Positions 6,131 through 13,032 of a stretch of DNA of 26,903 bases are shown here, one piece after another. Location: the NCBI GenBank assembly GCA_038065175.1, contig JBBTRN010000048.1, positions 1-26,903 on the forward strand. The letters are read 5' to 3'. The notes below the pieces were generated by a model. That model searched no databases, had not been told where the DNA came from, and saw nothing but the letters and a program-made list of their open reading frames with translations. Position 1 is the stretch's first letter. Each line of letters begins with the position of its first letter. Source of the stretch: JBBTRN01 sp038065175. Its GTDB lineage: Bacteria; Patescibacteriota; Doudnabacteria; UBA920. A program made the translations under genes and the position numbers.

Positions 6131-6185
6131 CAAGATGTAGGCTGGAGCAGTCTGCCAGAGGCAGAATGAGGAAGCCGAAATCTTG
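6131..6185 (+). other. three-tier hairpin upstream of tRNA-Ser
   Basis: Nested stems: CAAGAT (6131-6136) with ATCTTG (6180-6185), GGCT (6140-6143) with AGCC (6173-6176), and TCTGCC (6151-6156) with GGCAGA (6160-6165). Purine-rich internal loops separate them. It looks like a folded RNA leader or small RNA. I do not recognise it. It ends 9 bp before the tRNA. Confidence 0.45.
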
Positions 6186-6194
6186 GAATGACGT

Positions 6195-6284
6195 GGAGAG
6201 GTCGCATAGTGGTCTAGTGCGCTGGTTTCGAAAACCAGTAACCCTGAAAGGGGTTCGAGGGTTCGACTCCCTCCCTCTCCGCCA
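6195..6284 (+). tRNA. tRNA-Ser(CGA)
   Basis: Acceptor stem GGAGAGG/CCTCTCC with discriminator G, as expected for serine. Anticodon stem CTGGT/ACCAG around TTCGAAA, anticodon CGA at 6229-6231. The long class II variable arm contains CCCT/AGGGG. CCA is encoded at 6282-6284. Confidence 0.95.
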
Positions 6285-6339
6285 TCTTTCGCTAAAGCTT
6301 CGTGTGGCCTGTGGTCAACATTTGTAGATTTAGTGAAAG

Positions 6340-6552
6340 GTGGTGCCCGTAACTTTTAGTGAAGGGTGCCAAGAATATGTTTGTGCGTTGGAAAATGGGG
6401 AATACATTGCGGAGAAGTACAAAAAGCAGTTGGGCAAGGTGAGCGTGGACAGGAGTTGTATTCGCTTTAAAAAATTGGAAGATATAAACTTGGAGTTTTT
6501 AAAAAATATTCTAAAGAAAGCCGCGAAAAATTCAGGGCTAGTTAAAAATTAA
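6340..6552 (+). pseudogene. DUF1801-like C-terminal fragment
   Basis: 70 residues from a GTG. The second half (KYKKQLGKVSVDRSCIRFKK, then LEDINLEFLKNILKKA) resembles the C-terminal half of DUF1801/YdhG-like proteins, whose usual length is about 115-140 residues. The N-terminal half is absent and the reading frame begins within the sequence after tRNA-Ser, so I read this as a truncated gene. A short functional protein is possible. There is no Shine-Dalgarno, and the start lies in an inverted repeat (CTTTCGCTAAA at 6286-6296, TTTAGTGAAAG at 6329-6339). The family call is by eye. Confidence 0.5.
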
Positions 6553-6576
6553 TAGAGAGTGTAATATAGGATTATG

Positions 6577-6609
6577 AACCCTATTAGAAATAAATATAAG
6601 TATAGGGTT
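6577..6609. promoter_or_regulatory. hairpin in the pyrE leader region
   Basis: AACCCTAT (6577-6584) and ATAGGGTT (6602-6609) form perfect 8-bp arms about 50 bp upstream of pyrE. There is no T-run. It could be an operator or a leader hairpin for the pyrimidine genes. A weak TATAAC (6648-6653) lies 5 bp before the pyrE ATG. Confidence 0.4.
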
Positions 6610-6658
6610 AATAAACCATTGATTCATTACGAGATTTTAGATATATATATAACAATAT

Positions 6659-7318
6659 ATGGATATTTCTAACGGGGTAAACTATCAAAAAGAAATAGCA
6701 AGGGCTTTATTAAACATTGGCGCCGTGGACTTTAAGCCCAAAGAGCCGATTACTTTTAAGTCCGGGATTATTTCCCCGGTTTACTGCGATAACCGCAAGT
6801 TTCCTTTTTACCCCTTTGAGTGGAAAAAAGTAATTGACGGGTTTAAAAATTTAATTGAGAAAGACAATATTAATTTCGATTGTTTGGCCGGCGCGGAATT
6901 GGCCGGCATTCCGCATTCTTCAGCTTTGGGTTTTGCGCTTTCGAAACCTTCTGTAATGGTAAGGAAACAGCCCAAAGACCATGGTACGGGCAAAAGGGTG
7001 GAGGGCGGCGACATTAACGGGAAAAAAGTTTTGATGCTGGAGGATTTGGTGAGCACCGGAAGCACCAGCATTTCAATGATTGAAACTTTAAGGAAAGAAG
7101 GCGGTCAAGTTTCAGATTGCTTGATAATAGTTACCTATGGTTTTACAGAATCTGTAGAAGCTTTTGAAAAAGCCGGCGTTAAACTTCACGCCTTAACCTC
7201 GTTTTTTGTAATTCTAGAAGAAGCCTTGGTTATGAATAAATGTACAGCTGAAGAAAAATTTGTAATTGAAGACTGGTTTAATGACCCGCATGGGTGGGGC
7301 AAAAAGCAAGGTTTTTAA
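6659..7318 (+). CDS. pyrE: orotate phosphoribosyltransferase
   Basis: A 219-residue protein that joins orotate to PRPP to give OMP, the fifth step of pyrimidine synthesis. The PRPP-binding loop VLMLEDLVSTGST (about residues 123-135) is intact, as are FKSGIISPVYCDNRKF near residue 28 and the KxPKDHGTG flexible loop (about 102-113), with lysines K102 and K105. Length is normal for the family. No Shine-Dalgarno is present. It is followed by pyrF and pyrD, which complete OMP decarboxylation and orotate formation, so this is a pyrimidine operon. The stop codon overlaps the first base of a 40-bp perfect palindrome. Confidence 0.95.
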   Translation: MDISNGVNYQKEIARALLNIGAVDFKPKEPITFKSGIISPVYCDNRKFPFYPFEWKKVIDGFKNLIEKDNINFDCLAGAELAGIPHSSALGFALSKPSVMVRKQPKDHGTGKRVEGGDINGKKVLMLEDLVSTGSTSISMIETLRKEGGQVSDCLIIVTYGFTESVEAFEKAGVKLHALTSFFVILEEALVMNKCTAEEKFVIEDWFNDPHGWGKKQGF

Positions 7319-7357
7319 TTACTACTATAATTCACGATCGTGAATTATAGTAGTAAT
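7318..7357. repeat. perfect 40-bp palindrome between pyrE and pyrF
   Basis: Left arm 7318-7337 and right arm 7338-7357 are exact complements with no loop, centred on GATC. The arms begin ATTACTACTATAATTCACGA. The palindrome starts on the last base of the pyrE stop. There is no T-run. The outer ACTACT/AGTAGT ends are shared with the palindrome at 12022-12055. Confidence 0.9.
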
Positions 7358-7372
7358 GAGGATTTTAATTTT

Positions 7373-8176
7373 ATGATGAGCCAAGCAAAAGAAAAGTATA
7401 ACACGCGGGCGGAAAAGGTTAATTCCTTAGTCTGTGTTGGGTTAGACCCGGATTTTGAAAAGTTGCCGGAAAAGTTTAAGTCTTTGGAATTCCCGCAGTT
7501 TGAATTTAACAAATGGATTATAGAAGAGACGAATGAATTTGCGGCTGCTTACAAACCCAATGTGGCCTCTTACGAGGCAAAAGGGGCGAAAGGCTGGCAG
7601 GAACTTGAGAAGACAATGGATTATCTCAAGGAAAAATATTCGGATATATTTACTATTTGTGATGCTAAACGGGCTGATATTGGGTACACAAGCGAACTTT
7701 ATGCTAGGGCGATTTTAGATAATCTTGGTTTTGATGCGATCACCTTACATCCTTATTTGGGACAGGATTCTATTAAACCCTTTTTGGACAGAAAAAATAA
7801 GGTATCTATTATTCTTTGCCGGACATCAAACCCAGGCGCTGGTGAGCTTCAGGATTTGGAATCTAACGGAAAAAAACTTTGGCAAATAGTTGCGGAAAAA
7901 GTTTCCCAGGACTGGAACTACAATCACAATTGTATGCTAGTAGTAGGCGCCACATATCCTAATGAACTAGCCGAGGTAAGAAAAATAACCGGGGAGATGA
8001 CTCTGTTGGTTCCAGGTGTGGGTACCCAAGGCGGCAGTGTGGAAGAAGTAATGAAAGTCGGGCCAAATTCCTCCAAAAAAGGTTTAATCATCAATTCCTC
8101 TAAGGGCATTATTTTTTCGGAAAACCCGAAAGCAGAAGCGAAAAAGCTTAGGGATGAGATAAATAAATATAGGTAG
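7373..8176 (+). CDS. pyrF: orotidine 5'-phosphate decarboxylase
   Basis: About 267 residues, type-2 OMP decarboxylase, making UMP from OMP. CVGLDPDFEKLPEKF near the N-terminus. Catalytic motif DAKRADI at about residues 97-103 (Asp-Lys-Asp charge network). Phosphate-binding end VPGVGTQGG. I start at the ATG at 7373 (a second ATG follows at 7376). A GTG at 7340 is open but lies inside the 40-bp palindrome and would add residues without family support. It lies 54 bp after pyrE, with the palindrome between them. Confidence 0.94.
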   Translation: MMSQAKEKYNTRAEKVNSLVCVGLDPDFEKLPEKFKSLEFPQFEFNKWIIEETNEFAAAYKPNVASYEAKGAKGWQELEKTMDYLKEKYSDIFTICDAKRADIGYTSELYARAILDNLGFDAITLHPYLGQDSIKPFLDRKNKVSIILCRTSNPGAGELQDLESNGKKLWQIVAEKVSQDWNYNHNCMLVVGATYPNELAEVRKITGEMTLLVPGVGTQGGSVEEVMKVGPNSSKKGLIINSSKGIIFSENPKAEAKKLRDEINKYR

Positions 8177-8182
8177 TAATCC

Positions 8183-8259
8183 CAAATATACAAATCAACA
8201 CAAATATACGAATAATCAGCAGTCTTAGATTTGTAAATTTGTTAATATTTGTATATTTG
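8183..8259. repeat. AT-rich inverted repeat between pyrF and pyrD
   Basis: CAAATATACAAAT (8183-8195) and ATTTGTATATTTG (8247-8259) are perfect 13-bp arms. Further imperfect pairing lies inside. It fills the gap between pyrF and pyrD. Confidence 0.75.
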
Positions 8260-8273
8260 CGAACACTACATAT

Positions 8274-9374
8274 ATGCTCCACCAACCCTTTTACGACCCC
8301 ACAAAATCTTACGAAGGGAATTTTAAAGAAGGTCCTTTTGGCTCGTTCACCGACGGGAAGGTTTTTAAAAATGCAGGCGAGCCCTCCTTCGTCCGCCTAA
8401 GGCGGACTTCGGAGGACAAGCCTAAGTACGAATTATTTGGCCATAAAGTTTACGCGCCGTTCGGCATCCCAGCCGGACCCCTCATTAACGGCAAGTTTGT
8501 TAAGTCCGCGCTCGACAAAGGGTTTGACATTGCCACCTATAAAACTGTCCGGAGCGGCAAATACCCCTGCCACCCCTGGCCGAATGTAGTGGGCATAAAA
8601 TTACAAGGCGATTTGACTTTGGAAAAGGCTGAAGAAGGTGTTATCGGAACTGATCAGTATCAAGAGCCGCTATCTATCACCAACTCCTTTGGCGTGCCGT
8701 CTTTTGAGCCTGACTTTTGGCAGAAAGATTTAAGCGACGCTGTAAATTATGCCAAAGAAGGACAGGTGGTAGTAGGCAGTTTTCAGGGCACACCAAAAGG
8801 CGACGGCAACGCGGAAAATTACATAAAAGATTTTGCGCTTACCGCCAGACTGGTAAAGGAAACCGGTGCTAAAATTTTGGAGGTTAACTTAAGCTGTCCC
8901 AACGAAGGTACAGCCCATTTGTTGTGTTTTGATTTGGAAAGGACCCAAAAAGTCGTCGAAGCAATCAAAAACGAAATTGGCAATACGCCATTAATTATCA
9001 AAATCGCTTATTTTCAAGATGAGGAGAGTTTTAAAAAATTGGTTAAATCCGTGGGGCGTATTGCGGAGGGGATTGAAACCATTAATACTATTTCCGCGAA
9101 AATATTAAAAGCAGACCACAGCCAATATTTCCCCGGGGAAGGCCGTTTAAAAAGCGGTGTATGCGGGTCTGCCATAAAATGGGCAGGGCTTGAGATGGTA
9201 AAGAGGCTAAGGGGTTTACGAGATGAGCTAGCTTTAAATTTTAAAATTTTTGGTGTTGGCGGAATAGTAACCGCGAATGATTTTAAGGTTTATATGGAGG
9301 CCGGTGTGGACGCGGCGCTTTCCGCAACCGGCGCTATGTGGAATCCGTATTTGGCGCAGGAGATAAAGAAATGA
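8274..9374 (+). CDS. pyrD: dihydroorotate dehydrogenase
   Basis: A 366-residue FMN enzyme oxidising dihydroorotate to orotate, which PyrE next uses. FGIPAGPLING and ATYKTVRSG bind FMN. NLSCPN (about residues 204-209) carries the cysteine base found in class 1 enzymes, where class 2 has serine. IIKI and the GVGGI phosphate-binding motif follow. Class 1 enzymes are soluble, and no membrane helix is seen. Residues about 37-48 (SFVRLRRTSED) come from an in-frame palindromic repeat at 8383-8415, between the N-terminal extension and the ELFG strand. Its stop overlaps the start of the cyclase gene (ATGA), which suggests translational coupling. Confidence 0.9.
   Translation: MLHQPFYDPTKSYEGNFKEGPFGSFTDGKVFKNAGEPSFVRLRRTSEDKPKYELFGHKVYAPFGIPAGPLINGKFVKSALDKGFDIATYKTVRSGKYPCHPWPNVVGIKLQGDLTLEKAEEGVIGTDQYQEPLSITNSFGVPSFEPDFWQKDLSDAVNYAKEGQVVVGSFQGTPKGDGNAENYIKDFALTARLVKETGAKILEVNLSCPNEGTAHLLCFDLERTQKVVEAIKNEIGNTPLIIKIAYFQDEESFKKLVKSVGRIAEGIETINTISAKILKADHSQYFPGEGRLKSGVCGSAIKWAGLEMVKRLRGLRDELALNFKIFGVGGIVTANDFKVYMEAGVDAALSATGAMWNPYLAQEIKK
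8383..8415. repeat. palindromic element inside pyrD
   Basis: The 15-bp palindrome TCCGCCTAAGGCGGA (8392-8406) is flanked by CCTCC (8383-8387) and GGAGG (8411-8415). The core is the same type as 1872-1886 in the tRNA-Pro fragment and 3340-3355 in murF. Translated as LRRTS. Confidence 0.75.
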
Positions 9375-9988
9375 AATATATTGATTTAACGCACATCTTT
9401 ACTAAAGACATGCCTGTCTTCCCCGGCGATGCTGCCGCGGAGCTTTTGCCAACGGCTTTGGTAGCAAAAGACGGTGTTTCGGACCAAAAAGTTATTAGCG
9501 GAATGCATGTTGGCACGCACATGGACAGCCCCGGGCATATGCTCATAGGCGGAAAATTGTTAAGTGATTACCCGGTAGAAAAATTTTTTGGTCGGGCGGT
9601 TATTATAGATGCCCGAGGGAAAAAGTCAGCCGAGGAAGAAGTCATAGTAAGCGCCAGTATTAAAAAAGGCGATATTGTATTAGTTTGTTTTGGCTGGTCG
9701 TCGGAATTCCACGAAGATGAGTATTATATAAATTATCCGGAAATCAGCAAGGCTTTTTCCGAAAGGCTAGTGGAATTAGGGGTGTCTATGATTGGCATGG
9801 ATTCGCCAAGTCCAGACCGGGCTCCTTATGAAGTTCATAAGATTTTATTGAAAGGCGATATTCTTATTATTGAAAATCTAACTAATCTTGAGCGGCTTAT
9901 TGGACGGCAAAATTTTGAAATCATTGCTCTACCGGCAAAATTTCAGGCTGACGCGGCCTTTTGCCGGGTGGTGGCTAAAATAATATGA
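9371..9988 (+). CDS. cyclase-family metal-dependent hydrolase
   Basis: A 205-residue member of the cyclase / kynurenine formamidase-like family (PF04199), recognised from YIDLTHIFTKDMPVFPGD at the start and the metal-binding motif HVGTHMDSPGH (residues about 49-59). Family members hydrolyse amide or cyclic amide bonds with a divalent metal. The ATG at 9371 overlaps the pyrD stop (ATGA), and the gene's own stop overlaps the next start (ATGA), so it is translated with pyrD. No dihydroorotase (pyrC) is seen in the window. A role in opening or closing the dihydroorotate ring is an attractive but untested inference; kynurenine formamidase activity is the conventional alternative. Confidence 0.85.
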   Translation: MKYIDLTHIFTKDMPVFPGDAAAELLPTALVAKDGVSDQKVISGMHVGTHMDSPGHMLIGGKLLSDYPVEKFFGRAVIIDARGKKSAEEEVIVSASIKKGDIVLVCFGWSSEFHEDEYYINYPEISKAFSERLVELGVSMIGMDSPSPDRAPYEVHKILLKGDILIIENLTNLERLIGRQNFEIIALPAKFQADAAFCRVVAKII

Positions 9989-10704
9989 TCTCTTTTATTA
10001 TCCCGGCGAAAAATGAGGAGGGGTATATTGCCGCTTGTTTGGCATCGATTGTTGCCCAAGAAACAAGTGAGCCTTTTGAGGTGATTGTGGTTGATAACAG
10101 CTCGACCGACAATACCGTTAAGCTGGTTCAGCAGAATTATCCAAAAGTCAGCATCATAAACGAAGACAAGCCCGGCACCAGTGCCGCAAGGCATAAAGGT
10201 TTTTTGGAAGCAAAAGGCGATTGGCTGGTTTTTTTAGATGCGGATGTAAGGCTGCCCAATAGAAATTGGTTAAAGAGCGTCAGGAGTAAAATTTGTGAGC
10301 CAGGCATGGTCGCCCTCTCTTCGCACTACCGCTATTATGGAATTTCTTTGCATGAAAGGTTTCTCCAGCTTTTTGGTACGTTTATTTTTATTTATCCTTG
10401 GATTTTTTTTATTAATAACATCCTTGGCCATTCTGCCCATATGATAGGCGGGATGATGGTCATAAAACGTTCGTCGCTTTTTAATGTTGAAGGATTTGGC
10501 AGGGAAACTGAATTTTACGGCGACGAAACCCTAATTGCAAAAAAACTCTACAAGCAGGGTAAAATTGTTGTTTCACCCGATGTGTGGGTTTGGACTTCGG
10601 GGAGAAGATATAAGCTGCAAGGCATGGCCAAAACCGTTTACATGTATGTCTTGAACTATTTTTGGACCTTGTTTACCGGTAGTCCCTACCATAGGACGGT
10701 ATAA
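9985..10704 (+). CDS. family 2 glycosyltransferase
   Basis: A 239-residue GT-A fold transferase. Start FIIPAKNEEGYIAACLASI, then VIVVDNSSTDNT, then the metal- and nucleotide-binding FLDADVRLP (DAD about residues 84-86). A hydrophobic stretch (about 128-150) probably anchors it to the membrane, and a basic/aromatic C-terminus follows. It likely transfers a sugar to a lipid or surface glycan; donor and acceptor cannot be told. It overlaps the cyclase stop by ATGA, so it is coupled to the pyr genes by position rather than by known function. Confidence 0.85.
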   Translation: MISFIIPAKNEEGYIAACLASIVAQETSEPFEVIVVDNSSTDNTVKLVQQNYPKVSIINEDKPGTSAARHKGFLEAKGDWLVFLDADVRLPNRNWLKSVRSKICEPGMVALSSHYRYYGISLHERFLQLFGTFIFIYPWIFFINNILGHSAHMIGGMMVIKRSSLFNVEGFGRETEFYGDETLIAKKLYKQGKIVVSPDVWVWTSGRRYKLQGMAKTVYMYVLNYFWTLFTGSPYHRTV

Positions 10705-10738
10705 TGTTGCATGCCTGAAGTTTGGGTTTTTACTGGGT

Positions 10739-10767
10739 TTGACTCTTTAATAATTATTGTTTATCAT
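10739..10767 (+). promoter_or_regulatory. promoter of hsp20
   Basis: TTGACT (10739-10744), a 17-bp spacer and TATCAT (10762-10767), each one base off the sigma-70 consensus. It predicts a transcript start near 10774, about 37 bases before the hsp20 ATG. An AAGGA Shine-Dalgarno-like site lies just before that ATG. Confidence 0.6.
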
Positions 10768-10810
10768 GGGATTAAGATACCTTCTGATTATTTAATTTAA
10801 GGAAAATAAT

Positions 10811-11365
10811 ATGGCAAAAAAAGCTTCATTTTTTGGGAAAATCATGGGAGGAAGCGTGACCGAAGAGGCAGCGCCGGTTGCGGTTTCACAAGCAATTGAG
10901 GAAGAGGAATTGGAGCCGGAAGATCTTCTCGTGGAAGAATCGGAAAATTTAGAAAATGCAGAGCGGGAAGAGGAAACCCCCCAAGTTCAGGCGCCTTTAA
11001 AGCCTCAATCCGGTGAAGATTGGATGAATGACTATGAGGGCCAGTTGAACATAGACATGTACCAGACTAAAGACAATGTCATTATTAAATCCACAATCGC
11101 CGGCGTTAGGCCGGAAGATATTGACATTACTGTGGCAAACGACATGGTTACAGTAAAGGGTTCAAGGAAAAAAGAAGAAACCATTTCCGGCGATGATTAC
11201 TTTTATCAGGAATGTTATTGGGGGAGCTTCTCCAGGAGCGTAATTATTCCGGTGGATATAGACAGCGAAGGCATTGAGGCAGATTTGAAAGATGGGATTT
11301 TGACGGTAATAATTCCCAAGGCCGCTAAGGCAAAAACTAAGAAAGTCAAAGTGAAAGGTTTGTAA
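10811..11365 (+). CDS. Hsp20/alpha-crystallin small heat-shock protein
   Basis: 184 residues. Residues 1-75 are an acidic, low-complexity N-terminal arm rich in Glu. Residues about 82-175 form the alpha-crystallin domain, with QTKDNVIIKSTIAGVRPEDI, VTVKGSRKKEE, the SFSRSVIIP strand and ADLKDGILTVIIPKA. The IPK motif near the end resembles the I-x-I/V oligomer tail. It is an ATP-independent holdase that binds unfolding proteins. It is monocistronic: its own promoter (10739) and a strong terminator (11407). The N-terminal arm is longer and more acidic than usual. Confidence 0.92.
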   Translation: MAKKASFFGKIMGGSVTEEAAPVAVSQAIEEEELEPEDLLVEESENLENAEREEETPQVQAPLKPQSGEDWMNDYEGQLNIDMYQTKDNVIIKSTIAGVRPEDIDITVANDMVTVKGSRKKEETISGDDYFYQECYWGSFSRSVIIPVDIDSEGIEADLKDGILTVIIPKAAKAKTKKVKVKGL

Positions 11366-11406
11366 ATTACAAAATTACGAGTAGTTGCTAATGTATAAAT
11401 GACTAT

Positions 11407-11440
11407 AAAACCCCGTTCCGATTTATCGGGACGGGGTTTT
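11407..11440. terminator. bidirectional terminator after hsp20
   Basis: AAAACCCCGT (11407-11416) and ACGGGGTTTT (11431-11440) are perfect arms around an inner imperfect CCGAT/ATCGG pair. A and T runs on both sides suit termination of hsp20 and of the converging toxin gene. Confidence 0.85.
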
Positions 11441-11451
11441 AAATGCTCCAA

Positions 11452-11709
11452 TTAATAAGTTTTAGAACTTCGATGTTCTATCTCCACGATTTCCACAACA
11501 ATTAAGTTAGGATATACATCAAAGAATATTCGATAATTACCAACCCGCCGGCGCCAAGTTGAGCGTTCGTTGTGCAGACGGACAATATCACCAGAAAATG
11601 GATCAACCATCATGGCATCGAAAGCGTGTGAAATCAGTTTACGGTCTTTTTCAGGAAGCCATCTAAGAAGTTTTTCGGCTTTTGGAGCGATTTTTAAGTT
11701 CCAATTCAC
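11452..11709 (-). CDS. RelE/ParE-family toxin
   Basis: 85 residues with the RelE-type layout: NLKIAPKAEKLLRWLPEKDR at the N-terminus, central RLHNERSTWRRRVGNYRIFF, and C-terminal strand VVEIVEIEHRSSKTY. RelE toxins cut mRNA on the ribosome and ParE toxins poison gyrase; the basic centre (WRRRVGNYRIFF) and the terminal Tyr fit RelE-like nucleases, but this is not proof. It overlaps the upstream antitoxin gene by 47 bp. It is probably repressed by the antitoxin complex at the operator near 11953-11973. Confidence 0.88.
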   Translation of the reverse strand: MNWNLKIAPKAEKLLRWLPEKDRKLISHAFDAMMVDPFSGDIVRLHNERSTWRRRVGNYRIFFDVYPNLIVVEIVEIEHRSSKTY

Positions 11710-11944
11710 GGCGTAGTTTTTCCCAAGTTATAAATTTACCGTTTGCAATTTCTCGACGACCCTCTTCTATGGCCTTTTTTTCAGCCTTAGTGGGGGTATA
11801 TACCGGAAATTGACTGTAAAAATATTCACGCAAAGCCTGTCTTATTAGCTCGGAGCGGGTAAAGCTTTTGGTTTTTCTAATTGCCTCAAATTCCTGCACC
11901 ATTGCGGGCGGCAGGGATATGGTCATGGTTTGGGTTGTGCGCAT
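11663..11944 (-). CDS. ribbon-helix-helix antitoxin
   Basis: 93 residues. The N-terminus MTISLPPAMVQEFEAIRK, then SFTRSELIRQALREYF, is a ribbon-helix-helix (CopG-type) DNA-binding domain. The charged C-terminal part (about 55-93) would wrap the toxin. It is the first gene of the pair and overlaps the toxin gene by 47 bp in another frame. Autoregulation is inferred from the palindrome between its promoter and start. Confidence 0.9.
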   Translation of the reverse strand: MRTTQTMTISLPPAMVQEFEAIRKTKSFTRSELIRQALREYFYSQFPVYTPTKAEKKAIEEGRREIANGKFITWEKLRRELELKNRSKSRKTS

Positions 11945-11952
11945 ATTGTTAT

Positions 11953-12003
11953 GAGTATTACTTAGTATGACTCAATGTTACTTGGATAATGAATCATTGT
12001 CAA
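11953..12003 (-). promoter_or_regulatory. promoter and operator of the toxin-antitoxin pair
   Basis: On the minus strand, TTGACA (12003-11998), a 17-bp spacer and TAACAT (11980-11975). Immediately downstream, 11953-11973 is an imperfect 21-bp palindrome with GAGT ends and ACT/AGT centre, placed where bound antitoxin would block transcription. Confidence 0.6.
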
Positions 12004-12021
12004 ATTAAAGATTCTCGATAA

Positions 12022-12055
12022 ACTACTCTCATACGCGGCCGCGTATGAGAGTAGT
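12022..12055. repeat. perfect 34-bp palindrome
   Basis: Arms 12022-12038 and 12039-12055 are exact complements with no loop, centred on GCGGCCGC. The left arm starts ACTACTCTCATACGCGG. It lies upstream of the toxin-antitoxin promoter and beyond the terminator of the polyprenyl synthase. Confidence 0.9.
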
Positions 12056-12063
12056 AAGAGCAG

Positions 12064-12115
12064 AAAAAAAAGCCCTGCACAGTCGTCCCAATAAATCGGG
12101 ATTTCGGTACAGGGC
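12064..12115 (-). terminator. terminator of the polyprenyl synthase gene
   Basis: On the minus strand, GCCCTG (12115-12110) pairs with CAGGGC (12077-12072), followed by eight T residues (12071-12064). The loop holds an inner TCCCAATAAATCGGGA palindrome (12087-12102), the same type as in the hsp20 terminator. Confidence 0.8.
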
Positions 12116-12170
12116 ATATTGCCGCCAGGATTGCCCGAAGCGGCTTTTTGATGTTTGCCTGATTGCGCGT

Positions 12171-12953
12171 TCAGGCGGACGGGTGGGATGATGGAACGAT
12201 CTCGTCCAGCAAGTACTCGAGCAGCGGAGCCGGCTTGGGCAGTCTTGAGAGAGCTTCTAAGGCCATAGTTTTATGCTCTTGCAGTCTAACTTCATCTTGC
12301 GGTAAAGCTTCTCTGTCGCGCAAGTCATCGTAGATTTGGTATGCGACCCCTAAATTGCCGCCATATTTTCCAAGCGCTTTTAAGCAATGACTGTTCCCCC
12401 GCGCCATTATGCCTCCTGCCACCGCACTGAAACAATATAAGCTGCCTGTTTTCCCTGATCGGATTTTAGCGCGAGCACTTGGTGAATGGGCGCTTTTTGA
12501 TGTTACATCCCTTGCCTGACCTTCAAGCATGGCGTTCATGGTTTTGACCAGCTTTTGTCGGAGCCGTACATAGGTTGAGGGTGGGACTTGAAGCATGAAT
12601 TTTTCCGCAAGGACAAAAAGCTCGTAAGACGTCAAGATGGCGATATTCTCGCCAAACTTAACGTGGCAGGCAGGCTCTTCTCGTCTGATGGGAGAGTTAT
12701 CAAAGCTCGGCAAATCGTCAACAATCAAAGACGCACAGTGTATGCACTGAATTGCACAGGCCACGGGGAGTGTTTGTGTTGGGTTTTGGCCGAGCATTTG
12801 GGCTGAAGCCAGACAAATGAGCGGTCGGTAGTACCGAAAGCCCTTATCTAAAACATAACTGACAGGAGATGTTGACCGCGCTGCTGCTTGCAGAGCAGTA
12901 TGAATTTTATTTCCCCATACTCCGGACCACTGTTTATAGTTCATATCTTTCAT
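12171..12953 (-). CDS. polyprenyl (farnesyl-type) diphosphate synthase
   Basis: 260 residues. First Asp-rich motif DDLPSFDNSPIRR (D79, D80, D85, then Arg pair) and second motif YDDLRD (D209, D210, D213), with GKTGSLYCFS (167-176) between; all bind prenyl diphosphates and Mg2+. The DDxxxxD spacing is that of bacterial FPP/GGPP synthases (IspA-like). It is about 35 residues shorter than usual, mainly after the second motif. A strong AAAGGAGG lies before the start; the ATG at 12953 is only 2 bp from it, and the ATG at 12944 is 11 bp away, so either may be used. The gene is visibly richer in G+C than its neighbours and stands alone with its own terminator, which suggests transfer. Confidence 0.88.
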   Translation of the reverse strand: MKDMNYKQWSGVWGNKIHTALQAAARSTSPVSYVLDKGFRYYRPLICLASAQMLGQNPTQTLPVACAIQCIHCASLIVDDLPSFDNSPIRREEPACHVKFGENIAILTSYELFVLAEKFMLQVPPSTYVRLRQKLVKTMNAMLEGQARDVTSKSAHSPSARAKIRSGKTGSLYCFSAVAGGIMARGNSHCLKALGKYGGNLGVAYQIYDDLRDREALPQDEVRLQEHKTMALEALSRLPKPAPLLEYLLDEIVPSSHPSA

Positions 12954-13032
12954 ATCCTCCTTTAGGGTTAACCTATAATCTTCTTATTTGAGACATAAAT
13001 AGTCAACTTAGACTGAATATAATAAATAATGA

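Noticed and set aside
7340..7372. GTG at 7340 as the pyrF start
   Set aside because: It lies inside the 40-bp palindrome and adds residues before the conserved start; ATG 7373 or 7376 fits the family better.
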